Shown: positions 9,072 to 16,279 of the stretch, piece by piece
Numbering within the stretch: the first letter of the stretch is position 1
Layout: every line of letters starts with the position of its first letter
Assembly (NCBI GenBank): GCA_002690325.1
Contig: NZED01000053.1
Span: forward strand, 1 to 57,878
Source: Synechococcus sp. ARS1019
GTDB lineage: Bacteria > Cyanobacteriota > Cyanobacteriia > PCC-6307 > Cyanobiaceae
DNA length: 57,878 nt
Direction of reading: 5' to 3'
Made by a program: the position numbers and the translations under genes
The notes under the pieces: generated by a model
Seen by the model: the letters and a program-made list of their open reading frames with translations, nothing else
What the model was told of the DNA's origin: nothing
The model's database searches: none

Positions 9072-9820
9072 AGCGGATTTCGTGTAAAGCGTCGTGCCGA
9101 TTCGAAGAGGCGGAGAGCATCGGCAGTTCCCTCGAAACGCCAATGCCAGGGTTCATAGCTCACCCCCTGACGGTTTCCATACGGGAAAGACAGCACAAAG
9201 TGATAACGAGCCGCATGGTCTTGAAGCCAACGGAAGGACCAAGTGTCCTCAAAACTCACAGACAAATTGGTTTCTGGAGCATCCCCATCACCTAGGTCAA
9301 TGGCATAGCCAGTGCTGTGCTCGGAATAGCCCGGTGGTGCTGAAACTCTTGCGCGCTCTTCCGCAGTCTGATTCCGCTCAGATGCCACATCAAAGAAAAT
9401 CGACTCCTGGAGGTCGATGGAACGAAATCCGCTGAGCAAACGCAGATCGACACCATCTGCTGCAGCGGCTTGACGCATCGCTGCAAGAGCCTCGGCCGCA
9501 TCGACATGAAGTTGTATGCCGGGGGAAAAGGTGATCAGTTCCGAGCGATCGGCCTGGAGATAAGGAAAGTGCCCCAGCAAACGCCCATCCGACGAGGGAC
9601 GGCTTGGCAACCCTCGTTCCTGCACCTCTGGCTGTTGGGCACGCTGGGAGGTTTGATCAAGGACGAAAACGACCGTTAAAACGGCCCCTGAACAAACCAA
9701 CAGGGACGCAACAAAAAGACGAAGACCAACCCCTTTTGCTCTCCGTCGGGACGGTACAGAGCGGCGAGCAACGGGAATGTCATCGCGCAATTGACGTCGT
9801 GCAGATGCTCCTCGTGGCAC
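9068..9820 (-). CDS. VanY-like D-alanyl-D-alanine carboxypeptidase (M15 family)
   Basis: The last 170 residues form an M15B zinc peptidase domain: SGFRS, the zinc motif SEHSTGYAIDLGD (His and Asp ligands) and EPWHWRFEG (catalytic Glu and third His). A single membrane anchor (LRLFVASLLVCSGAVLTVVFVL) lies before it, placing the enzyme in the periplasm, where it would trim peptidoglycan stem peptides. An open frame reaches 10006, but that part is antisense to chlP. The GTG at 9820, giving 250 residues, leaves a 108-bp intergenic region and is preferred. It is coupled to the downstream U32 gene by GTGA. This is a cell-wall housekeeping enzyme, not evidence for vancomycin resistance. Confidence 0.87.
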   Translation of the reverse strand: MPRGASARRQLRDDIPVARRSVPSRRRAKGVGLRLFVASLLVCSGAVLTVVFVLDQTSQRAQQPEVQERGLPSRPSSDGRLLGHFPYLQADRSELITFSPGIQLHVDAAEALAAMRQAAAADGVDLRLLSGFRSIDLQESIFFDVASERNQTAEERARVSAPPGYSEHSTGYAIDLGDGDAPETNLSVSFEDTWSFRWLQDHAARYHFVLSFPYGNRQGVSYEPWHWRFEGTADALRLFESARRFTRNPL

Positions 9821-9928
9821 AACGCTGATGCGTGATGTTTCGATCGTAAGGGCGGGGGCCAGTCCAAGCCACGCAAAGCCCAGTTGCAGTGGTAGTTTTT
9901 GAGAACAATCCAGCGGAGATGGGCTGAG

Positions 9929-11278
9929 ATGTTGCGTGTTGCGGTAGTGGGCGGCGGCCCCAGTGGTGCTTGTGCAGCAGAAGTGCTTGCCAAAGCAGGC
10001 ATTCAAACCTGGCTTTTTGAGCGCAAACTCGACAACGCCAAGCCCTGTGGGGGTGCAATTCCTCTGTGCATGGTTGAGGAATTCGACCTACCGGACGACA
10101 TCATCGATCGGAAGGTGCGAAACATGAAGATGATTTCGCCTTCCAACCGCGAAGTCGACATTCGCCTGGATCCGCTCGGATACGACGACAACGCCTACAT
10201 CGGCATGTGCCGGCGCGAAGTCTTCGATGCTTTTCTCCGCAACCGAGCCGCCGACCTCGGGACCACTCTGGTGAATGGCCTGGTCCAGAAGATCGATACA
10301 GGAAACAACAGACAAGGGCCCTACACCCTCCACTACGCCGACTACAGCGGCGGCGGACCAACAGGAGAGGCCAAGACACTCGAAGTTGATCTGATCATTG
10401 GCGCCGACGGAGCCAACTCCCGTGTCGCCAAAGCGATGGATGCCGGTGACTACAACGTGGCGATTGCCTTCCAGGAGCGAATCAAGATTCCACCGGAAGA
10501 GATGAGCTACTACGAAGATCTGGCCGAGATGTATGTCGGCACGGATGTTTCCCCTGATTTCTACGCCTGGGTCTTCCCCAAATACGACCACGTTGCGGTT
10601 GGAACGGGAACCATGCAGCAAAACCAGAGCCTGATCAAAGGTCTGCAAAAAGGCATCCGCGAGCGGGCCAGTAAGCGTCTGTTTAAGGGCGAAGTAATCA
10701 AGGTTGAAGCCCACCCCATTCCTGAACATCCAAGGCCACGTCGAGTCGTTGGCCGAATGGCACTCGTCGGCGATGCCGCTGGGTATGTCACCAAAAGTTC
10801 CGGCGAAGGGATTTACTTCGCAGCGAAAAGTGGGCGGATGTGCGCTGAGGCCATCGTCGAAATCACGAACAACGGAGCCAAAATCCCCAGCGAGCGAGAG
10901 ATTAAATCGACCTACCTGAAGCGTTGGGATCGCAAGTACGGCGCCACGTACGCCGTATTGGACATTCTGCAGCGGATTTTCTACCGCAACGACGCAGCTC
11001 GGGAAGCCTTTGTCGAAATGTGCGACGACAAAGACGTCCAGAAACTGACGTTTGACAGCTACCTGTACAAACGCGTGGTGATGATGAACCCCTGGCAGCA
11101 GATCAAGCTGACCATGCGCACCTTTGGCAGCCTGTTGCGTGGTGAAGCTCTAGCTCCATCCAAGTACGGTCCAGTCCCCTCAGCCGTCGGTCGCTCAGAC
11201 GGTGATTTCTTGGCTGACGAAGCCTCCCAAGCCATCAAGGCCAAGAGCCAAAACAAGGAAACAGCAGAAGTGGGCTAA
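9929..11278 (+). CDS. chlP: Geranylgeranyl diphosphate/chlorophyll reductase ChlP
   Basis: ChlP reduces the geranylgeranyl chain to phytyl for chlorophyll a and tocopherol, using NADPH and FAD at the thylakoid. The 449-residue product begins with a dinucleotide-binding Rossmann motif (VVGGGPSGACAAEVLAKAG), has the substrate/FAD motif KPCGGAIPL, a central IIGADGANSRVAKAM motif and GDAAGYVTKSSGEGIYFA, all typical of geranylgeranyl reductases. The ATG at 9929 follows a GGAG about 10 nt upstream. An open frame from 9899 adds ten unconserved codons. A rho-independent terminator follows at 11310-11343. Divergent from the vanY-like gene. Confidence 0.95.
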   Translation: MLRVAVVGGGPSGACAAEVLAKAGIQTWLFERKLDNAKPCGGAIPLCMVEEFDLPDDIIDRKVRNMKMISPSNREVDIRLDPLGYDDNAYIGMCRREVFDAFLRNRAADLGTTLVNGLVQKIDTGNNRQGPYTLHYADYSGGGPTGEAKTLEVDLIIGADGANSRVAKAMDAGDYNVAIAFQERIKIPPEEMSYYEDLAEMYVGTDVSPDFYAWVFPKYDHVAVGTGTMQQNQSLIKGLQKGIRERASKRLFKGEVIKVEAHPIPEHPRPRRVVGRMALVGDAAGYVTKSSGEGIYFAAKSGRMCAEAIVEITNNGAKIPSEREIKSTYLKRWDRKYGATYAVLDILQRIFYRNDAAREAFVEMCDDKDVQKLTFDSYLYKRVVMMNPWQQIKLTMRTFGSLLRGEALAPSKYGPVPSAVGRSDGDFLADEASQAIKAKSQNKETAEVG

Positions 11279-11309
11279 ACAGCCCACACTGATTTCACCC
11301 AACGTATCG

Positions 11310-11343
11310 AGCTGGAATCACTGAGCTGATTCCAGCTTTTTTT
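11310..11343 (+). terminator. Rho-independent terminator of chlP
   Basis: AGCTGGAATCA (11310-11320) pairs with TGATTCCAGCT (11327-11337) around the 6-nt loop CTGAGC, and a run of T follows (11337-11343). The stem lies partly inside the last codons of the convergent small gene ending at 11318, so this DNA has two roles. Confidence 0.85.
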
Positions 11344-11560
11344 GTGCCGCGTCTCGAACCTTTTCAAGCCCTTGCTGAAGCTTCACTCCAGGGGCAGTCT
11401 CCTTGCGCGTGGTGGACCAGACATTGATGCTGTACACGACGGCTCCAGCAAGAATCAACGCCGCAAGAACCAATCCGAGGCCATTGCCTCCCTGCTTAAT
11501 CACTACTGGTGGCTGCGACGTTGGGGATGACGCCTTGGTCTGATCTGAAGAATTCGTCAT
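11318..11560 (-). CDS. Small single-pass membrane protein, unknown function
   Basis: An 80-residue protein: a polar N terminus rich in Ser/Thr/Gln, one clear transmembrane helix (LGLVLAALILAGAVVYSINVW, residues about 28-48), then a charged helix (LEKVRDAAQKKLESAQ). I do not recognise the family. It lies 48 bp after glyS on the same strand. An AGG overlaps an inverted-repeat arm about 9 nt before the ATG. The last Lys codons are read from the T-run of the chlP terminator on the opposite strand. Short but coherent, so likely real. Confidence 0.7.
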   Translation of the reverse strand: MTNSSDQTKASSPTSQPPVVIKQGGNGLGLVLAALILAGAVVYSINVWSTTRKETAPGVKLQQGLEKVRDAAQKKLESAQ

Positions 11561-11570
11561 TCTGAAAAAC

Positions 11571-11613
11571 CTGTCTGACCTGAGGTAGCCAAGCCAGACA
11601 GCATGACCTCAGG
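11571..11613 (-). promoter_or_regulatory. Interleaved inverted repeats at glyS end / small gene leader
   Basis: On the minus strand, two perfect inverted repeats interleave: CCTGAGGT with ACCTCAGG (8 bp, plus-strand 11606-11613 and 11579-11586) and CTGTCTG with CAGACAG (7 bp, 11595-11601 and 11571-11577). The first arm overlaps the glyS stop codon. The last is followed by GTTTTTC and includes the AGG that may serve as ribosome-binding site for the small gene. The two hairpins exclude each other in a simple fold. They could be a weak terminator with a competing hairpin or a coupling element (inference). Confidence 0.5.
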
Positions 11614-13771
11614 ACTGAATCAGTTCGAAACGGGCGAGTTGAGACGCCTGATTTCGCAGAACACCCAAAAGGTTGAGGCGGTTGTTCCGCAGCTGAGGAT
11701 CGTCAGCCATCACCATCACAGACTCATCACCGTCGAAGAACGCTTCAAGAGCGGGCGTGGCCTCGACCAGTGCATCCGCCAGTGCCTTGTAATCACGACC
11801 TGCGGCAAGCGGATGGAGGCGTTCGATCACTGCGAGCATGGCTGCTTCGCTCGAGGATTCAAAACGCTTGGGATCGATCACGGTCGCAGGATCGAGGCAA
11901 GACAAAGCCAAGTCGCCCTTTTCAGCCAGACGGGCGGCCCGTTGAACGACGGCTTGAACAGCAGCAAGCCGTTGCTGCTCACGCAAGGCGGTCAGCAGCT
12001 GAATCCGTTCACGAACATCGAGGGGATCACTGAGGAGCTGCTCATCGGACACGCCGTCTCCAGCAACCGCCTGAACAAGATCAGCAGGATGGCCCTCATC
12101 CTCGAGTTGAGACACAACTCTCTGGCGCAAGAGCTGAATGAGATCCGCCTTCAGAGCGTTCGGATCGCAACCGAACGAGGACAAGGTGTCGCACCAAATC
12201 GGGGCTAAGACATCAAGCAGTGCCTCAAGATTGAGGCGCCAGCCTCGCTCCCAGAGAATCAACAGCAAACCATTGCCAGCTCGGCGCAACGCATAGGGGT
12301 CCGAAGAGCCACTGGGGCGCTCTCCCTTGGTATAAATGCTCAGCAAAAGTTCCAGCCGCTCCGCCAAAGCCACAACAGCGCCGGCATCTGAACCAGGCAA
12401 AGCATCCCCAGCACCTCGGGGGTAGTAGTGCTCAACGACAGCGACGGCAACATCCCGCGACTCGCCTTCCTCCAACAGATACTTCCCGCCCATCAGTCCT
12501 TGGAGTTCAGGGAACTCGCCCACCATCTGACTCACCAGATCGTGTTTGCAAAGCTGAGCCGCTCGACGGGCTGCCGTCGCGACCTGATCCTTCAAGGAGA
12601 GATGGTCCAGCAAAACGGAGGCAATCCGTTCAATCCGATCGGAACGATCACGCAGGCTGCCAAGGCCCTCAGCAAAGGTGACACGAGCTAAAGACTCCCG
12701 TCGCTCTGCACTGGACTGGCGCCGATCCACACCCAAAAAGAACTCTGCATCGGCAAGACGAGCCGTAAGAACGCGTTCATTGCCCCGAACAATTGTGTCT
12801 GAGGCAGAGCGAAGCCCATTGCTCACCAGCAAGAACTCTGGACAAAGCACCGCGTCCGCCGACAGCCGCAAGGGATCAAGCTCGACGTCAGGTCGATCCA
12901 AGGGGACATAACGCTGATGCGATTGCATCACCGTGCTGATCACCTCTGGAGGGAGTGCAAGAAAACGATCAGCAATCCGACCTTTGAGAACGTGGGGATC
13001 TTCCACAAGATCAACCAGTTCGTCGAAGAGGCTGTCAGGACAATTGGGAACACCCTCAGCAGCGACTGCAGCCTCGTCGATGCTGCGTCGGATCAGGGCT
13101 GCTCGGGCTGCGCGGTCAACCAGAACCCCCTGGGCGGCAAGCACCTCGGCAAAACTGGATGCATTTTTGATCTCTACAGGCTGGTCACCATGAAGACGAT
13201 GGCCGCGGCTGTAGCGATCGCTTCGCACCACCGGGTCCGAACCGGCCTGTTCGACAGGAATCACAGCGTCACCCAGCAGGGCGACCAACCAACGGATCGG
13301 TCGGCTGAAGCGCTGGGCACCGGTGCCCCAACGCATGAAGCGGCGTCCCTGTAGAGCATCGATCCAACTCAGGATGAGCGCAGGGAGCAATGAAGCGCTG
13401 GTGCAGCCGGGTGTGAGCACCGTCGCGAACAAACAGGGGCCCTTTGGGGTCTCACGCTCGACCAGGTCTGAGGGGTCGACACCGCAGCGCTTGGCAAAGC
13501 CGATCGCAGCCGGACCAGGAACACCATCTTTCAGCGCCTGGGCCACCGGTGGACCCTTGCGATCTTCCCGAAGTTCCTTTTGTTCTTCATCCAGATCGTC
13601 CACAGACACCACCAGGCGTCGCGGTGTCCCAGTGACGGTGACGGCACCATGGGTGAGCCGTGCGTCCTTCAAATCCCGGCGCACAAGCTGCTCAAGCTGA
13701 GCAAGCGCCTGAGATGCAAAATCAGCGGGAAGTTCCTCAGTCCCAATCTCAAGAAGAAACGTTGTCGTCAC
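11609..13771 (-). CDS. glyS: Glycine-tRNA ligase beta subunit
   Basis: The 720-residue product is the tetrameric-type (alpha2beta2) glycyl-tRNA synthetase beta chain. It begins TTFLLEIGTEELPADFA, the family N terminus, and contains GTPRRLVV, the HD-like region, and a C-terminal anticodon-binding DALR-like domain. It charges tRNA-Gly with the alpha subunit GlyQ, which is not in this window. Candidate starts are a TTG at 13783 and a GTG at 13771. I prefer GTG because it puts Met directly before TTTFLLEIG as in homologues. The promoter region of 73 bp is shared with the divergent sir gene. Confidence 0.95.
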   Translation of the reverse strand: MTTTFLLEIGTEELPADFASQALAQLEQLVRRDLKDARLTHGAVTVTGTPRRLVVSVDDLDEEQKELREDRKGPPVAQALKDGVPGPAAIGFAKRCGVDPSDLVERETPKGPCLFATVLTPGCTSASLLPALILSWIDALQGRRFMRWGTGAQRFSRPIRWLVALLGDAVIPVEQAGSDPVVRSDRYSRGHRLHGDQPVEIKNASSFAEVLAAQGVLVDRAARAALIRRSIDEAAVAAEGVPNCPDSLFDELVDLVEDPHVLKGRIADRFLALPPEVISTVMQSHQRYVPLDRPDVELDPLRLSADAVLCPEFLLVSNGLRSASDTIVRGNERVLTARLADAEFFLGVDRRQSSAERRESLARVTFAEGLGSLRDRSDRIERIASVLLDHLSLKDQVATAARRAAQLCKHDLVSQMVGEFPELQGLMGGKYLLEEGESRDVAVAVVEHYYPRGAGDALPGSDAGAVVALAERLELLLSIYTKGERPSGSSDPYALRRAGNGLLLILWERGWRLNLEALLDVLAPIWCDTLSSFGCDPNALKADLIQLLRQRVVSQLEDEGHPADLVQAVAGDGVSDEQLLSDPLDVRERIQLLTALREQQRLAAVQAVVQRAARLAEKGDLALSCLDPATVIDPKRFESSSEAAMLAVIERLHPLAAGRDYKALADALVEATPALEAFFDGDESVMVMADDPQLRNNRLNLLGVLRNQASQLARFELIQS

Positions 13772-13844
13772 GCCACTGATCAAGCCGATGGCGACTGTAT
13801 TGGAAGCCGTTTCGCTAGCTTCGACTTAAGTACTCCAATTACGG

Positions 13845-15602
13845 GTGAGCGGACGCGCGGTGCCAGTGGCGGACAGCGAAAACAAGGGACTCCCCAAGGC
13901 GGAGCAGCGGAAGCTCGATAGCAATCATTTGCGCGAGCCCTTGCTCACTGAACTCGCCAATGAGGAGATCCGCTTCAGTGAAGATGCCGTTCAGCTGCTG
14001 AAATTCCACGGCAGCTATCAGCAGCACCACCGCGAACTTCGCAAAACCGACAAGGTCCGCAGCTGGCAAATGATGCTGCGCCTGCGCAGTCCAGGTGGAC
14101 GCATTCCTGCCCAGTTGTTCCTAGCCCTCGATGACCTTTCCAACCGTCTTGGAGACGGATCGCTGAGAGCGACGACACGACAAGCCTTTCAGATGCATGG
14201 CATTGCCAAGGCAGATTTGAAAGAGGTCATCGGAACCATCGTTCGCAACCTTGGCTCCACCCTTGCCGCTTGCGGGGATATCAACCGCAATGTGATGGCA
14301 CCCCCAGCCCCATTTGAGAAAGGGGGCTACCCCATTGCCCGACGTTTGGCGGACGACATCGCCGATCTGCTCAGTCCGGAAGCCGCCGAGGGCTCTTACC
14401 TCGATCTCTGGGTGGATGGCGACCTGAGCTATCGGTTCAAACCGAGTACGGACGTCCGCAAAGCCAGACAGCGGCAATCGGAGCCAGGCCTGTTTTCGGG
14501 CAGCTCTGATGAACCGCTCTACGGCGACACTTATCTGCCACGAAAATTCAAGGTTGCAGTCACGGTTCCAGGTGACAACTCGGTCGATCTCCTCACCCAA
14601 GACATTGGATTGGTGGTGTTTACAGATCCATCGGGGCAGCTCCGAGGTTGCAACGTCTACGTGGGCGGCGGGATGGGCCGCACACATAACAAAGAAGAGA
14701 CGTTCGCAAGAACCGCCGATCCCCTTGGCTATGTGGAAGCTGGCGATGTTCTTGACGTCGTTCAAGCGATTCTTGCTTTACAGCGTGATCACGGAGACCG
14801 GGAGGTCCGCAAACACGCCCGGATGAAATATCTCATCCACGACAAGGGAATTCAGTGGTTCCGCACAACCCTGACGAGCAACTATTTCAAAGGAAACCTC
14901 AAAGGTTTGCGCAACGAGCCGAAAGCAAAGTTGCTCGATTACCTCGGCTGGCACCGCCAAAAGGCTGGACTTTGGTTCGTCGGCCTACCGCTGCTGTGCG
15001 GTCGCTTAAATGGCGAGCTGAAGCAAGGACTGCGCCGGATTGTTGAAACCTATCAACTGGAAATTCGATTAACCGCCAATCAAGACCTGCTGCTTTGCAA
15101 CATCGGAACCGCTCAACGAGCAGCGATCCGGGCTGACTTAGCAGCCCTTGGTTTTGAGGTGCCAGATGCCCCATCACCACTAGCCCGACATGCCATTGCT
15201 TGTCCGGCTCTACCGACTTGCGGTCTGGCCATCACCGAGTCGGAACGGATTCTTCCCGATGTACTCGATCGTTTGGATGCCCAACTCAGGCGGCTCGACA
15301 TCGAAAAATCGTTGTTGGTTCGAATGACAGGTTGTCCAAATGGCTGTGCAAGGCCGTACATGGCAGAACTTGGACTCGTCGGCAATGGGCTCAACCAATA
15401 CCAACTGTGGCTTGGCGGAACGCCAAACCTGCAACGTCTGGGCAAGCCCTACCTCGAAAAGATGCCACTGGCAGATCTCGAAACCACCCTGGAGCCCTTG
15501 CTCTTGAGTTGGAAACAGGCCGGTGGACGCCGCAGTTTCGGCGATCACATCGGCAAAATCGGCGATCAAGCCGTCGCAGACCTGATTGGAGCCTCTGCAT
15601 AG
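13845..15602 (+). CDS. sir: Ferredoxin-sulfite reductase
   Basis: Six-electron reduction of sulfite to sulfide with reduced ferredoxin, the last step of assimilatory sulfate reduction, in the cytoplasm. The 585-residue protein has both ferredoxin-like half domains and the siroheme/4Fe-4S ligands: ACPALPTCGL (C-x5-C) and TGCPNGCARPYMAELGLVG (C-x3-C) around residues 460-515. The length and the C-terminal YQLWLGG region fit sulfite reductase better than ferredoxin-nitrite reductase, which is about 70 residues shorter. The start is a GTG at 13845, with a second in-frame GTG shortly after, so the N terminus is not certain. Its 3' end overlaps the convergent vanX-like gene by 37 bp. Confidence 0.92.
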   Translation: MSGRAVPVADSENKGLPKAEQRKLDSNHLREPLLTELANEEIRFSEDAVQLLKFHGSYQQHHRELRKTDKVRSWQMMLRLRSPGGRIPAQLFLALDDLSNRLGDGSLRATTRQAFQMHGIAKADLKEVIGTIVRNLGSTLAACGDINRNVMAPPAPFEKGGYPIARRLADDIADLLSPEAAEGSYLDLWVDGDLSYRFKPSTDVRKARQRQSEPGLFSGSSDEPLYGDTYLPRKFKVAVTVPGDNSVDLLTQDIGLVVFTDPSGQLRGCNVYVGGGMGRTHNKEETFARTADPLGYVEAGDVLDVVQAILALQRDHGDREVRKHARMKYLIHDKGIQWFRTTLTSNYFKGNLKGLRNEPKAKLLDYLGWHRQKAGLWFVGLPLLCGRLNGELKQGLRRIVETYQLEIRLTANQDLLLCNIGTAQRAAIRADLAALGFEVPDAPSPLARHAIACPALPTCGLAITESERILPDVLDRLDAQLRRLDIEKSLLVRMTGCPNGCARPYMAELGLVGNGLNQYQLWLGGTPNLQRLGKPYLEKMPLADLETTLEPLLLSWKQAGGRRSFGDHIGKIGDQAVADLIGASA

Positions 15603-16279
15603 ATCGCGGTGGAGGCCCCTGATCGCCAAGCCCACAGCTGATCACCATGGCTGTAATGCCACCACTCATTGGGATGCTGCTCAAACCCAGCAGCTGCCAT
15701 CACATCTCGAAGCAGACACCGACGTTTATGGAAGATTTGCTGATCGGCCAATGACGCCGTGGCGAAGTGATCTGGCTCTGACACAGCACCAATTTCATCA
15801 ATGGCACCGCCCATATCCAAGGGGCAACCGTTGTCGCCACTCGCAAGAGTGAGATCCACAGCTCCACCGGTGCTGTGGGGAGGTGGCATGGCTGGATTGC
15901 GACTTGGTGGAGCCCAAAAGCGACCGACATCACGGACCACCGCTTCAACCGCAGATCGCTGGTTCGGATCGTCACGATTAATCCCCCGCTCCTGGCAAAG
16001 GGCTGTTGTCGTGAACTCCACCATGAAGGCTTGAACGGCAATGGGGCGCCAAGCATCAAAAATTGCCAAGCGAAGTGATGGCTCCCGTTGAATCAGCAGA
16101 TGCTGAGCAGAGCACAGTCGCTCCACAACGCCAGAACGCAAGCGGAACGGATCCACATCAGCACCGTAGGGAGCTCCGGCACTCGCATAGGGATGGGGTT
16201 CCAGCCGCAAAAACTCATGCGGTAAAGAGCGGAGTTCCTCGTTGCTCTCGTTGATGGGAATGCACGACCAAGGACGCAT
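15566..16279 (-). CDS. VanX-like D-alanyl-D-alanine dipeptidase (M15D)
   Basis: A 237-residue M15D peptidase. Zinc and catalytic motifs are HSTGGAVDLTL (His and Asp ligands, about residue 134) and NEWWHYSHG (Glu base and His ligand near the C terminus). DAWRP is the conserved substrate-binding Arg motif. The enzyme splits D-Ala-D-Ala or related dipeptides. No signal peptide is visible, so a cytoplasmic role in recycling or D-Ala salvage is likely. The ATG sits in the recG stop (TGATG), placing it at the end of the rpsB-tsf-unknown-recG chain. There is no vanH/vanA neighbour, so antibiotic resistance is not implied. Confidence 0.9.
   Translation of the reverse strand: MRPWSCIPINESNEELRSLPHEFLRLEPHPYASAGAPYGADVDPFRLRSGVVERLCSAQHLLIQREPSLRLAIFDAWRPIAVQAFMVEFTTTALCQERGINRDDPNQRSAVEAVVRDVGRFWAPPSRNPAMPPPHSTGGAVDLTLASGDNGCPLDMGGAIDEIGAVSEPDHFATASLADQQIFHKRRCLLRDVMAAAGFEQHPNEWWHYSHGDQLWAWRSGASTAIYAEAPIRSATA

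Noticed and set aside
9821-10006. Long N-terminal extension of the VanY-like protein
   Set aside because: It is antisense to the start of chlP and has no family similarity. The GTG at 9820 gives a normal membrane-anchored protein.
11571-11613. H-type pseudoknot in the glyS-downstream repeats
   Set aside because: The arms interleave as required, but the loop crossing the 8-bp stem would be 1 nt, too short for a normal H-type pseudoknot. Mutually exclusive hairpins are a better reading.
15566-16279. Vancomycin-type resistance cluster
   Set aside because: VanX- and VanY-like enzymes are present but not adjacent, and there is no D-lactate ligase, VanH or VanRS. They are ordinary M15 peptidases.
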